This document shows, piece by piece, positions 1 to 8,484 of a stretch of 64,000 nt of DNA. Below the pieces are notes generated by a model. It worked only from the letters and a program-made list of their open reading frames with translations, was not told where the DNA came from and did not search any database. Every line of letters starts with the position of its first letter. The stretch's first letter is position 1. Both the position numbers and the translations under genes were made by a program. The stretch covers positions 1,374,001 through 1,438,000 of the forward strand of contig NZ_NEWK01000001.1 of the NCBI RefSeq assembly GCF_002217655.1, in the 5' to 3' direction. The DNA is from Geobacillus thermocatenulatus. GTDB lineage: Bacteria > Bacillota > Bacilli > Bacillales > Anoxybacillaceae.

Positions 1-50
1 TTGCCTCCTCGTGTTTTGGGTTGGCTGCTTTACGGACAGGAGAGAAACCG

Positions 51-206
51 ATGGGGGTTATAGGCATGATCGGATGGGTATGTTTGTTTGCTATCGCCTG
101 GCGATGGGGAATGCGCTATAATGTGCTGGAGGCCATAGCATGGAATGGGATTGGCGGTTTCTTGTTTACTCAGATTTATCGATTAATTCAAAAAATAAAG
201 AAGTAA
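51..206 (+). CDS. Small hypothetical membrane protein, 51 aa
   Basis: I do not recognise this protein. The ATG at 51 is chosen because GGACAGGAGAG lies just upstream. The product begins MGVIGMIGWVCLFAIAW, has two hydrophobic stretches (about residues 1-17 and 26-43) and ends in a basic tail (IQKIKK), so it looks like a small two-pass membrane protein. It sits alone before the acetamidase gene, and the window starts too close upstream to see its operon. It could be a real small protein or a chance frame; the good ribosome site and hydrophobic pattern favour a gene. Confidence 0.5.
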   Translation: MGVIGMIGWVCLFAIAWRWGMRYNVLEAIAWNGIGGFLFTQIYRLIQKIKK

Positions 207-248
207 CAAAAATGAATCAAAAAAATGCAAAATAGTTTGTTTGCTCCC

Positions 249-257
249 TGTTATAAT
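249..257 (+). promoter_or_regulatory. Extended -10 promoter for the acetamidase gene
   Basis: TGTTATAAT is a perfect -10 hexamer preceded by the extended TG element. No good -35 is seen. It lies about 30 nt upstream of the start codon and is followed by a strong ribosome site (AAGGGAGGAAA). Confidence 0.5.
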
Positions 258-287
258 GAGACAAAAACGAAAGGGAGGAAAGCGGAC

Positions 288-1193
288 ATGTCATTTGTTC
301 CATGCACAACGGCCATTTATGCATTTAGCAAAAACCACCAACCGGTTCGAACAGTCCAGTCAGGGGAAACGTTTGTCATCGAAACGTACGACTGTTTCCA
401 AAATCAAATTACTTCAAGCGAAACGCCGTTTGACTCGATCGATTGGAATCATATCAATCCGGCGACCGGACCGATCTATATTGAAGGGGCGGAACCCGGT
501 GACATTTTAGCGGTAAAAATTGAACAGATTCGCCTCAAAGGACAGGGGGTCATGGCTGTCGGCCCAGGGCTCGGGGTGCTTGGAGACCGGATTCCGCAGT
601 TTGAGGCAAAAATGATTCCAGTAGAAGAAAACCGGGCCGTATTTGACGAGCATCTTTCTATTCCATTAAATCCAATGATTGGCGTTATCGGGGTAGCGCC
701 GAGCGGTGAGGATGTGTCGTGCGGGATGCCCGGGCCGCATGGCGGCAATATGGATACAAAGCTCATTACAACAGGGGCAACCGTTTACTTCCCGGTTTTT
801 GTCAAAGGGGCGTTGTTCGCATTAGGCGATTTGCATGCGGCGATGGGGGACGGCGAAATCGGCGTGTCTGGTATCGAAATTTCGGGGGAAGTGACGGTCA
901 CCGTCCGGGTGATGAAAGGATATTCGCTCAACCATCCACTGTTGCAAAACGATGATGGCATTGCGACGATCGTCTCGGCCAAAACGTTGGATGAGGCGGT
1001 CAAACAGTCGGTTGAGGAAATGGTTAATTTGCTGTTGCCGCACACTCCGTTGACGCTGAACCATTTGACGATGGTGCTTAGCGCTGTCGGTCAGACACAA
1101 ATCAGTCAAGTCGTTGACCCGCTCGTCACGGCGCGTTTCTTTGTACCGCGATTTGTGCTTGAAGCGTATGGCATCCGCCTGTTTGAGGATTGA
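288..1193 (+). CDS. Acetamidase/formamidase family protein
   Basis: This is a 301-residue protein of the FmdA/AmdA family, which hydrolyses short-chain amides such as acetamide or formamide to the acid and ammonia. Supporting motifs are GPHGGNMD (about residue 150) and GDLHAAMGDGE (about residue 184), the histidine- and acid-rich active-site segments of the family; the length is typical. The ATG at 288 (MSFVPC) follows AAGGGAGGAAAGCGGAC. An amino acid permease follows after 13 nt, so the pair probably forms a small nitrogen-scavenging operon. The exact substrate cannot be read from sequence. Confidence 0.85.
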   Translation: MSFVPCTTAIYAFSKNHQPVRTVQSGETFVIETYDCFQNQITSSETPFDSIDWNHINPATGPIYIEGAEPGDILAVKIEQIRLKGQGVMAVGPGLGVLGDRIPQFEAKMIPVEENRAVFDEHLSIPLNPMIGVIGVAPSGEDVSCGMPGPHGGNMDTKLITTGATVYFPVFVKGALFALGDLHAAMGDGEIGVSGIEISGEVTVTVRVMKGYSLNHPLLQNDDGIATIVSAKTLDEAVKQSVEEMVNLLLPHTPLTLNHLTMVLSAVGQTQISQVVDPLVTARFFVPRFVLEAYGIRLFED

Positions 1194-1206
1194 GGAGGGA
1201 ACGGCG

Positions 1207-2571
1207 ATGGCGCAACTTGAAACGAACACATCGGTTGAGTCGCTCGGTTATAAACAGGAATTAAAACGGTCGCTCACATTTGTTGATTTGTTGATTTACG
1301 GAATGGTGTTCATGGTGCCGATCGCTCCTTTCGGCATTTACGGGTATGTAGCGCAAGGGTCAAAAGGGATGGTCGCCTTAGCATACTTAATCGGAATGGT
1401 GGGGATGATTTTCACCGCCTTGAGCTACGCCAGAATGGCCGAAGCGTTTCCAATCGCTGGTTCCGTGTATTCTTACGCCCAGCGGGGAATGAATGAATAT
1501 GTCGGTTTTATGGCAGGCTGGGTCATTTTGCTTGATTACATTTTTGTTCCGGCTCTTCTCTATTTGGTCAGCGCTGCTGCCTTAGCCGATATTGTGCCCC
1601 AAGTGCCGATTTCCGTGTGGCTCATTCTGTTCATTGGCATGAATACGATCATTAATATTCTTGGAATCGAGATGACGGCCAAAGCGAACAAAGTGATTGT
1701 TGTTTTAGAGCTCATCGTCCTTGCAGTGTTTGTGATCACAGGAATTATTGCGATTATAAAAGGCGTCAATGGAGCGCAGTTTACGTTCAAACCGCTGTAC
1801 GATCCTAATCATTTCAGCGCGGAGACGGTGATGGGGGCGGTGTCGGTGGCCGTCTTGAGCTTCCTTGGTTTTGATGCGGTGTCGACGCTGGCTGAGGAAA
1901 CAAGGGACGGGAAATCATCGATCGGCAAAGCGATCATTTTCGCTTTGCTCGTTGTCGGTGCGCTTTTCATCGTGCAAACATGGGTCGCCGCTCTCATTTG
2001 GCCTGATTATACGACGTTTAAAAACGCAGATGTGGCGTTTTATCAGATTGCGGAGCTGGCAGGAGGACCATGGCTGAAATGGACAACGATCATCGCCACT
2101 GCGCTTTCATGGGGGATCGCGAACGCGCTCGTCGCCCAGGCAGCCATCTCCCGCATTTTGTACAGCATGGGTCGCGACCGTAAACTGCCCAGTGTGCTGG
2201 CTAAAGTGCATCCGAAATTTCAAACGCCATACGTCAGCACATTGCTTGTAGCTGTGATTTCGCTCATTGTCACGACGGTGTTCGCCTCACAAATTGATAA
2301 ACTCGCTTCGCTTGTCAACTTTGGCGCCCTGACGGCTTTCCTCTTTTTGCATGTATCAGTGATGAACTATTTCTTGCGCAAACAAAAGAGTAACGATTAT
2401 ATCAATCATCTCTTGTTTCCGCTCATCGGTTTTGTTATCATCGGCTATGTATGGATGAACCTGGACCCGCTCAGCAAAAAGCTAGGATTGATTTGGATCG
2501 CGATTGGACTCGTTTATCTGGTCTTTTTGCGACTCACGAACAAAGACTCCCGTCTAAGCGGGGAACTGTAG
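1207..2571 (+). CDS. APC-family amino acid permease
   Basis: A 454-residue polytopic membrane protein of the amino acid-polyamine-organocation family, with about 12 hydrophobic segments. The N-terminal segment LTFVDLLIYGMVFMVPIAPFG matches the unwound first helix that binds substrate in this superfamily. The ATG at 1207 (MAQLET) follows GAGGAGGGAACGGCG. It lies 13 nt after the amidase stop and is followed by a strong terminator, so the two genes form one unit. The substrate is unknown; an amino acid or amide linked to the amidase is a plausible inference. Confidence 0.8.
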   Translation: MAQLETNTSVESLGYKQELKRSLTFVDLLIYGMVFMVPIAPFGIYGYVAQGSKGMVALAYLIGMVGMIFTALSYARMAEAFPIAGSVYSYAQRGMNEYVGFMAGWVILLDYIFVPALLYLVSAAALADIVPQVPISVWLILFIGMNTIINILGIEMTAKANKVIVVLELIVLAVFVITGIIAIIKGVNGAQFTFKPLYDPNHFSAETVMGAVSVAVLSFLGFDAVSTLAEETRDGKSSIGKAIIFALLVVGALFIVQTWVAALIWPDYTTFKNADVAFYQIAELAGGPWLKWTTIIATALSWGIANALVAQAAISRILYSMGRDRKLPSVLAKVHPKFQTPYVSTLLVAVISLIVTTVFASQIDKLASLVNFGALTAFLFLHVSVMNYFLRKQKSNDYINHLLFPLIGFVIIGYVWMNLDPLSKKLGLIWIAIGLVYLVFLRLTNKDSRLSGEL

Positions 2572-2581
2572 TTGCTTGTAA

Positions 2582-2624
2582 GGCCTGACGCCGTCATAAA
2601 AGGCGTTGGGTCTTTCGTTTTTTG
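2582..2624 (+). terminator. Rho-independent terminator after the permease gene
   Basis: GGCCTGACGCC pairs with GGCGTTGGGTC over 11 positions (counting G-U pairs) around an 8-9 nt loop, followed by a T-rich run. It closes the amidase-permease unit. Confidence 0.8.
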
Positions 2625-2751
2625 CCGACGATGAAACATTTTTTCGATCGCGGCGTATTACAGAATGAGGGTACGGCGCCTTGTTAAGGCAAAACGCCGT
2701 TCATCCGCCAATAGGTGGGCGCCGATAAAACGCGGAAGGAGCCGGAGGAAC

Positions 2752-3372
2752 ATGAGCATGTTTGGAAAAGTCGCCGCCGATGTGCTTGGGCTAAGCGACA
2801 TCGGCTCGGTTATTCAGCCGAAAGACTACGACAAAGTGGATGCCGATGATTATGTGATGCACGAGGATGGGGAAAAAATCTATTTCCTTATTAAATCGAA
2901 ATCCGATGAATATTGCTTCACAAACCGCGCGCTCATTCATCTGGACGGCACGAGCGCCGCGAGCAAAAAACGGACGCTGCGCCGCTACGATTACTACAAG
3001 CATCCGATTTCCGACGTATCGCTCGAAACGGCCGGGACGGTCGATTTGGATGCGGAAATTAAATTTAAAATTGGACCGCATTCCTACTCCATTGATGTGC
3101 ATAAAAAGCATATTGAGGAATTGAAAGATTTGTATAAATCGCTGCTGGCGATCGCGGAGATTTGCCATGAAAACGAAACGAAGTTCAACTATGCGGAGCG
3201 GAGTTTGGAACTGGCGGCCAAGGTGTTTGCCAACATGCGAGGCGACGGCGCCAATGTGTCGGCGGATTTTCAGACCGTGAATGAATACGCTTTTCGCTGG
3301 CTGACGGAAGCGAAAAAGAACTATACGGTCAAAGATTTTGGTTTTGTGTTTGACAAATATATTCAACAGTGA
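2752..3372 (+). CDS. PH-domain protein, YvbH-like
   Basis: A 206-residue cytoplasmic protein starting MSMFGKVAADVLGLSDIG, preceded by GGAGGAA. The N-terminal 120 residues resemble the bacterial pleckstrin-homology domain of the YvbH type (for example EKIYFLIKSKSDEYCFTNRALIHLDG). The C-terminal part is helical and resembles the YvbH C-terminal extension. Function is not established for the family. It is monocistronic, bounded by terminators on both sides. Confidence 0.7.
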   Translation: MSMFGKVAADVLGLSDIGSVIQPKDYDKVDADDYVMHEDGEKIYFLIKSKSDEYCFTNRALIHLDGTSAASKKRTLRRYDYYKHPISDVSLETAGTVDLDAEIKFKIGPHSYSIDVHKKHIEELKDLYKSLLAIAEICHENETKFNYAERSLELAAKVFANMRGDGANVSADFQTVNEYAFRWLTEAKKNYTVKDFGFVFDKYIQQ

Positions 3373-3393
3373 CGAATGGAGCCGGCAGTCAGA

Positions 3394-3426
3394 AAGGCGT
3401 CTTGCATAAAGGCGGGGCGCCTTTTC
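3394..3426 (+). terminator. Terminator after the PH-domain gene
   Basis: AAGGCGTCTTGC pairs along its full 12 nt (with G-U pairs) with GCGGGGCGCCTT, followed by TTTT. It begins about 20 nt after the stop codon. Confidence 0.75.
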
Positions 3427-3490
3427 CTATGGCGGTTAGGCGGCCGCTTGGCTGGGAACGCTGGTTTGGAGAGCTGGCTGCCAGTTTTCT

Positions 3491-3670
3491 ATAAACCTGA
3501 ATCCGTGACAGAAGTGCATCAAAAATGCTGGGAAACCCAATCGTGTCGAGACTTCGACTCCATTTCGAATGTTCACCTATTAGGTGAAGAACCCCGAGTG
3601 CAATATTTTGTTGATTGATCCAGTTTTCTTGGCAGCTTTGAACGCGTCTTTATCACGGATTCAGGATAAA
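3491..3670. mobile_element. MITE-like element with 13-bp terminal inverted repeats and 5-bp target duplication
   Basis: CCTGAATCCGTGA (3496-3508) and its exact reverse complement TCACGGATTCAGG (3653-3665) bound a 170-bp segment. Both outer sides carry the same five bases, ATAAA (3491-3495 and 3666-3670), as expected of a target-site duplication. No transposase fits inside, so this would be a non-autonomous element or a deleted insertion sequence. It contains the small palindrome TTCACCTATTAGGTGAA. It ends 6 nt before the -35 of the cobalamin promoter. I cannot assign its insertion-sequence family. Confidence 0.65.
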
Positions 3671-3675
3671 AATAG

Positions 3676-3704
3676 TTGTCAAACGGCAAACGCTGTTTTA
3701 ATAT
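3676..3704 (+). promoter_or_regulatory. Sigma-A promoter of the cobalamin operon
   Basis: TTGTCA (3676-3681) and TAATAT (3699-3704) are separated by 17 bp. This puts transcription start about 40 nt before the B12 riboswitch. The MITE-like element lies immediately upstream. Confidence 0.65.
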
Positions 3705-3743
3705 AAAAATATCCATATCCCATAACTGAATCCATTCGCAGCA

Positions 3744-3925
3744 AGGTGCCGAAACGGCTTAATAGGGAATCCGGTGGGAATCCGGAGCTGTCCCCGCAAC
3801 TGTCAATGCGGACGAAATGAAATCGCCACTGTACGGACAGATGGGTTGCGCTGTTTTCCGTACGGGAAGGCTTCAGAGTAGGATGAAGCATGAGCCAGTA
3901 GACCTGCCTTGCTTGCCGCAGTTTC
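3744..3925 (+). ncRNA. Cobalamin (B12) riboswitch
   Basis: The segment carries the hallmarks of the adenosylcobalamin riboswitch in order: AAGGTGCC near the 5' end, the core GGTGGGAATCC...GTCCCCGCAACTGT, and the B12 box GCCAGTAGACCTGCC at 3894-3908. It lies upstream of btuF, as expected. The downstream hairpins and the terminator at 3997 would form the expression platform, so ligand binding should reduce transcription of the whole uptake and salvage operon. Confidence 0.93.
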
Positions 3926-3996
3926 CGAATCTTCGGGGGGTGAGACGCGGAAACAGTCGCATCGGGCATTGTTGTGCCCATTGGCGGTCTGTTTCG

Positions 3997-4035
3997 CGCT
4001 CATTCCCAGATTTAGGCGGAATGGGCGTTTTTTAT
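3997..4035 (+). terminator. Riboswitch-controlled terminator
   Basis: CGCTCATTCC (3997-4006) pairs with GGAATGGGCG (4018-4027), followed by TTTTTTATT. It lies between the riboswitch and btuF, so it is best read as the off-state terminator rather than the end of another transcript. Confidence 0.8.
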
Positions 4036-4066
4036 TGTACATACATCACTGAAGGGGGAATGACGG

Positions 4067-5023
4067 ATGAAACGTTGGACATGGCCGGCGGTGCTGGCGG
4101 TGTTCTTCCTTTTGGCCGCCGTGCTCGTCGGCTGCGGCGGGGCGAATGGCAGCACCGAGCCAGCGAAAAAAGAAGAACCGAAAACGGAACAAGCGGCGTT
4201 TCCAGTGACGGTGAAAGACGGGCTTGGCGAGGATGTCACAATCAAAGCGGAACCGAAAAAGATCGTCTCGCTCATCCCGAGCAATACGGAAATCGCCTAT
4301 GCGTTGGGGTTGGGCGATCAGATCGTCGGCGTCAGCGATTTTGACAATTACCCGGAAGACGTCAAAACGAAAACGAAAATCGGCGGCATGGAATTCAATG
4401 TCGAGAAAATCATTTCGCTCAAACCGGATCTTGTCTTGGCCCACGCGTCAAGCGCCCATAACTCGCGCGATGGCCTCAAGCAATTGAAAGACGCCGGCAT
4501 CACCGTGCTTGTCGTGAATGACGCGAAGTCGTTCGACGATGTGTATGCGTCCATCGAATTGATCGGCAAAGCGACCGGGACGACAGACAAAGCGAAGCAA
4601 GTGATTGATGAGATGAAAGAGAAGCTTGCGCAAATTCAAGAAAAAGCGAAACAAATCCCGGCGGACAAGCAAGCGAACGTCTGGATTGAAGTGTCGCCGC
4701 CGCCGCAGCTGTATACGGCCGGCAAAGGGACGTTTATGGATGAGATGCTTCAAGTGATTTCAGCGAAAAACGTCGCCGGCAGCTTGGAAGGCTGGCCGAT
4801 GGTGACGGAAGAAAAAGCCGTAGCCTATAAGCCGGACGTGATCATCACGACATACGGCGGAGCGAAGCAAGTGTTGGCGCGCGTCGCTTGGAAAGACGTG
4901 CCGGCGGTGAAAAACAAGCGGGTGTATGACGTCAACACCGACTTAGTAAGCCGCCCGGGTCCGCGCCTTGTCGAAGGGGTCGAGGAACTTGCCAAAGCCA
5001 TTTACCCGGATGTGTTCAAGTAA
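4067..5023 (+). CDS. btuF: Cobalamin ABC transporter substrate-binding lipoprotein BtuF
   Basis: A 318-residue lipoprotein that captures cobalamin or corrinoids outside the membrane and delivers them to BtuCD. The signal peptide ends in the lipobox LVGC (Cys about residue 24), followed by a Ser/Thr/Glu-rich linker. The mature part is a periplasmic-binding fold of the TroA/BtuF class (KIVSLIPSNTEIAYALGLGDQIVGV). It is the first gene after the B12 riboswitch, which supports cobalamin rather than iron-siderophore as ligand. Start ATG 4067 follows GAAGGGGGAATGACGG. Confidence 0.88.
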   Translation: MKRWTWPAVLAVFFLLAAVLVGCGGANGSTEPAKKEEPKTEQAAFPVTVKDGLGEDVTIKAEPKKIVSLIPSNTEIAYALGLGDQIVGVSDFDNYPEDVKTKTKIGGMEFNVEKIISLKPDLVLAHASSAHNSRDGLKQLKDAGITVLVVNDAKSFDDVYASIELIGKATGTTDKAKQVIDEMKEKLAQIQEKAKQIPADKQANVWIEVSPPPQLYTAGKGTFMDEMLQVISAKNVAGSLEGWPMVTEEKAVAYKPDVIITTYGGAKQVLARVAWKDVPAVKNKRVYDVNTDLVSRPGPRLVEGVEELAKAIYPDVFK

Positions 5024-6044
5024 AACGTGGATGTATATATTGGCCGTCACGGCGGCCATGTTATCGTTGCTCGTAGGGATATCGACAGGATCGCTGTCGA
5101 TTCCCTTTTCTTCTATTGTTCACATTCTTGCGTCCGAATGGTTTGGTATGCCGCTTTCGTCTGACATTCCGGCCGATTGGGTGCCGATCGTGATGGCGAT
5201 CCGCTTGCCGCGCGTCGTGCTCGCTTTTTTGGTCGGGGCGTCATTGGCGCTGGCTGGCGCGGCGTTCCAAGGGTTGCTGAAAAATGCGCTCGCCGATCCG
5301 TACACGCTCGGCGTCTCGTCCGGTGCTGCGGTCGGAGCGGTGCTCGTCATCTTTCTCGGCTGGCAATGGCCGCTCTTTGGCACGTTCACGCTGCCGATCG
5401 TGAGCATTTTATGCGGCATGGCGACGCTTGCCGCCGTTTTGGCGTTCACTCGCATGGTTGAACGGCAAATGTCGGTCGAGACGATCATTTTAGCCGGCAT
5501 TATCTTCGGCGCGTTTTTCAGCGCCTTCATTTCACTGATGATCGCGTTGACCGGGGAAGAATTGCGGCAAATCATCTCGTGGCTGATGGGGAGCGTCGCA
5601 ATGCGCGGATGGAAATACAGCGGGCTGTTGCTGCCGTTTTTTCTCGCTGGTGCAGCGGTGCTTCTCGCCAACGGCCGCGAGTTGAACGCGTTTGCTTTTG
5701 GCGAGGCGGCGGCGCTTCATGTCGGCGTTGATGTTACGCGCCGAAAAGTCATCATTTTGACGGCGGCGGCGCTGCTCACCGGCGCGGCGGTGTCGGTGTC
5801 AGGGACGATCGGCTTTGTCGGGCTTGTCGTTCCGCATATGGTTCGGCTTGTGTGCGGGCCAAACTACCGGGTGCTCTTGCCGCTGTCGCTCTTGTACGGG
5901 GGGGCGTTTCTTGTACTTGCCGATGTGGCGGCGCGGATGATCATTGAACCGCGCGAACTGCCGATCGGCGTCATCACCGCACTGATCGGCGCCCCGCTAT
6001 TTGCCGTCTTGTTTTTCCGAAAAATGAAGCGAAAGATGGGATGA
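5010..6044 (+). CDS. btuC: Cobalamin ABC transporter permease BtuC
   Basis: An FecCD/BtuC-type permease with about 10 membrane helices that forms the channel for corrinoid import. Family signatures include RLPRVVLAFLVGASLALAG and LADPYTLGVSSGAAVGAV near the N-terminus and GFVGLVVPHMVR near the C-terminus. The start is uncertain: ATG 5010 overlaps the btuF end by 14 nt, and ATG 5031 is also in frame; neither has a strong ribosome site. It overlaps the next gene by 4 nt, so the products are probably translationally coupled. Confidence 0.88.
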   Translation: MCSSKTWMYILAVTAAMLSLLVGISTGSLSIPFSSIVHILASEWFGMPLSSDIPADWVPIVMAIRLPRVVLAFLVGASLALAGAAFQGLLKNALADPYTLGVSSGAAVGAVLVIFLGWQWPLFGTFTLPIVSILCGMATLAAVLAFTRMVERQMSVETIILAGIIFGAFFSAFISLMIALTGEELRQIISWLMGSVAMRGWKYSGLLLPFFLAGAAVLLANGRELNAFAFGEAAALHVGVDVTRRKVIILTAAALLTGAAVSVSGTIGFVGLVVPHMVRLVCGPNYRVLLPLSLLYGGAFLVLADVAARMIIEPRELPIGVITALIGAPLFAVLFFRKMKRKMG

Positions 6045-7513
6045 TGATGCTCGAGGTGCGGGCCGTATCGCATCGGTATGGACCAAAGCAAGTGCTTGAT
6101 CGTGTGACGTTTTCCGTGGAAAAAGGGGAGCTATTTGGCATCGTCGGGCCGAACGGCAGCGGAAAAACGACGCTGCTGAAACTCATTTGCAAAGAGCTTC
6201 CGCTTGCCAGCGGTGAGATCAAGATTCATGGCCAGCCGCTTTTGACGCTGTCTGCGAAGCAATGGGCGCGGTTTGCCGCCGTCCTGCCGCAGACAGCGGA
6301 GGCGGCGGCCGGCTATACGGTGAGAGAAACGGTGGCGCTCGGCCGCTACGCCCATCAGCGCGGCTTGTTTCCGACGTGGACGAAAGAGGATGAAGCGGCG
6401 GTTCAAGAAGCGCTTCGTGCGGTCGGCTTGGCTGACAAAATCGATGAGCCGCTTGAGCGGCTAAGCGGCGGCGAGCGGCAGCGCGCCTATTTGGCGCGGG
6501 CGCTTGCCCAAAAGCCGCAGCTGCTCTTGCTGGATGAGCCGACGAACCATATGGATGTGAGCGGCCAAGTCCGGCTTTTGGACCGGCTCGCGGAAGCTGC
6601 CCGCTCCCGCGGCTTGACGGTCGTCGCCGTCTTTCACGATATGAACGTCGCTAGCTTATATTGCGACCGGGTGCTTGTGTTAAAAGAAGGAAAAACAGCG
6701 GCGCTTGGAACGCCGACAGATGTGATGACGCCGGCGCTGCTTGAGGAAGTGTTTGCCGCGCCGATTGTGCGTCTGGCCCATCCGGCGACGGCAAAGCCGA
6801 TGTTTTCGTTCGTGCCGAAAGGGAAACAAGAAGAATCGTCGGCCGGCGAGCTGCGTTTGTTCTTTCTTGATGACGCCGCTGTTCTGGCTTCCCGCCAGCC
6901 GCTTCGCGTCCTGTCCTCGGCATTGATCGGCGCTGGGTTTCAATGGGCGACCCATTTTGTCAATCGCCAAGTCGGGTTGGATTACGATTGCGGCGATGCG
7001 GAAGGAGACATGCGCCGCTATTTGGAGCAGCACGGGTTTTCGCTGGAACGAACGATCGGCATGATGACGGCGGTTGATGTCCGTGATGCCGTTTGGCTTC
7101 AGAAAGAAGGGGAAGCGTTTTCGGTGGCGGTCATGGCGACCGCTGGCGTCGGCAATGCGGTTGATGCCGCTCGAGCGTGGCAGCATAAGCCGCTTGCGGC
7201 AAGGCCGGGAACGATCAATATGGTGATTGTCATTGACGGAGTGCTGACGGAAGCGGCGTTTGTCCAGGCGATGATGACGGCGACGGAAGCGAAGGTAAAA
7301 GCGCTCGCCGACTGTTCGGTTTGCGACCCGGAAACAGGGACGCTTGCCACCGGCACGTCGACCGATTCGCTCGCCGTGGCGGCGACGCAAACCGGGCCGA
7401 CGTTTGCCTATGCCGGAACGGCGACGGAACTCGGGCGCACGATCGGTCGGCTCGTGTATGAAGCGACGATCGAGGCGCTTGACCGCTACAAGCGGCGGAG
7501 GGGGCGGCGATGA
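6041..7513 (+). CDS. btuD: Fusion of BtuD ATPase and CbiZ adenosylcobinamide amidohydrolase
   Basis: A 490-residue two-domain protein. Residues 1 to about 245 are an ABC ATPase: Walker A GPNGSGKTT (about 35), signature LSGGERQRAYLA (about 142), Walker B LLLLDEPTNHMD, and the switch histidine in VFHDMN. This half powers the BtuFC importer. Residues about 275-490 match CbiZ, which cleaves the amide bond of adenosylcobinamide-type corrinoids to give adenosylcobyric acid (motifs TAGVGNAVDAARAW and GTLATGTSTDS). The fusion joins import to remodelling of incoming corrinoids. BtuD-CbiZ fusions are known in Bacillus relatives. ATGA overlaps occur at both ends. Confidence 0.88.
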   Translation: MMMLEVRAVSHRYGPKQVLDRVTFSVEKGELFGIVGPNGSGKTTLLKLICKELPLASGEIKIHGQPLLTLSAKQWARFAAVLPQTAEAAAGYTVRETVALGRYAHQRGLFPTWTKEDEAAVQEALRAVGLADKIDEPLERLSGGERQRAYLARALAQKPQLLLLDEPTNHMDVSGQVRLLDRLAEAARSRGLTVVAVFHDMNVASLYCDRVLVLKEGKTAALGTPTDVMTPALLEEVFAAPIVRLAHPATAKPMFSFVPKGKQEESSAGELRLFFLDDAAVLASRQPLRVLSSALIGAGFQWATHFVNRQVGLDYDCGDAEGDMRRYLEQHGFSLERTIGMMTAVDVRDAVWLQKEGEAFSVAVMATAGVGNAVDAARAWQHKPLAARPGTINMVIVIDGVLTEAAFVQAMMTATEAKVKALADCSVCDPETGTLATGTSTDSLAVAATQTGPTFAYAGTATELGRTIGRLVYEATIEALDRYKRRRGRR

Positions 7514-8484
7514 CGCATTTGCTGGCAATGACGTTGGCTTTGCTGTTGGATGCGCTGCTTGGCGACCCGCGCTGGCTGCCGCACCCTGTGCGCGGGATGG
7601 GAACGCTGATTGCGTGGTTGGACCGCCGCTGGAATCAAGGAACAAAGCGGCGGGCGAAAGGGGCGGCGGCCGTGGCGGTCGTGTTGGCCGCCGTCTACGG
7701 GTTGTCGGCGTTGGTCGTTTATGTGGGCTACGCGCTGTCCGTGTACGTGGGGGTGGCGATCGAGGCGGCGCTCATTTTCACCACCATTGCGACCAAAAGC
7801 CTCGCTGAAGCGGCTGAGGATGTGCGCCGGCCGCTTGAAGCGGGCGATCTTCCCGAGGCGCGGCGGGCGCTGTCGATGATCGTGGGCCGCGACACCGAGC
7901 GGCTCGATGAGGCCGGCATCACCCGCTCCTGCGTCGAAACGGTGGCGGAAAATACGAGCGACGGCATCACGGCTCCGCTCTTTTACGCGGCTTTGGGCGG
8001 CGCGCCGCTTGCCATGCTGTACCGAGCAGTGAACACGTGCGATTCGATGCTCGGCTATAAAAATGAAACGTATCGCGAATTTGGCTGGGCGGCCGCCCGG
8101 CTGGACGATGCGCTCAACTACATTCCGGCGCGGCTGACGGCGCTCGTGATGGTGTTGGTCTGCGGCGGCCGCCGCCTTCGTTTGGCGCTGTCGATCTTGT
8201 TTCGCGATGCCCGCCGCCACCCAAGCCCGAACAGCGGCTGGCCCGAGGCGGCGATGGCCGGACTGCTCGGCGTGCAGCTCGGCGGAACAAATACATACGG
8301 CGGCATTGTCTCTGAGCGGCCGACGCTCGGCGATCCCGATGTTCCGCTGCGCTCGGTTCATATTCGCCAGGCGGTCGGCATCATGATCAGAACGGTGCTC
8401 GCCTTTACGTTATTGCTGCTATGGATCGGGGGGATGATTGTTGCGTTGGCCGGCGCATGGGGCGAATCCGCGCGCGTTGTATGA
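7510..8484 (+). CDS. cbiB: Adenosylcobinamide-phosphate synthase CbiB
   Basis: A 324-residue integral membrane enzyme that attaches aminopropanol phosphate to adenosylcobyric acid. The N-terminal DALLGDPRWLPHPVRGMG is the CbiB/CobD signature. Other conserved blocks are ARRALSMIVGRDTERLDE and SCVETVAENTSDGITAPLFY. It acts just after CbiZ (which yields adenosylcobyric acid) and uses the product of the next gene, cobD. It starts in an ATGA overlap with the fusion gene. Confidence 0.92.
   Translation: MTHLLAMTLALLLDALLGDPRWLPHPVRGMGTLIAWLDRRWNQGTKRRAKGAAAVAVVLAAVYGLSALVVYVGYALSVYVGVAIEAALIFTTIATKSLAEAAEDVRRPLEAGDLPEARRALSMIVGRDTERLDEAGITRSCVETVAENTSDGITAPLFYAALGGAPLAMLYRAVNTCDSMLGYKNETYREFGWAAARLDDALNYIPARLTALVMVLVCGGRRLRLALSILFRDARRHPSPNSGWPEAAMAGLLGVQLGGTNTYGGIVSERPTLGDPDVPLRSVHIRQAVGIMIRTVLAFTLLLLWIGGMIVALAGAWGESARVV

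Noticed and set aside
3376-3618. 80-codon + frame after the PH-domain gene
   Set aside because: It starts on top of a terminator, runs into the MITE-like element, has no ribosome site and no familiar sequence.
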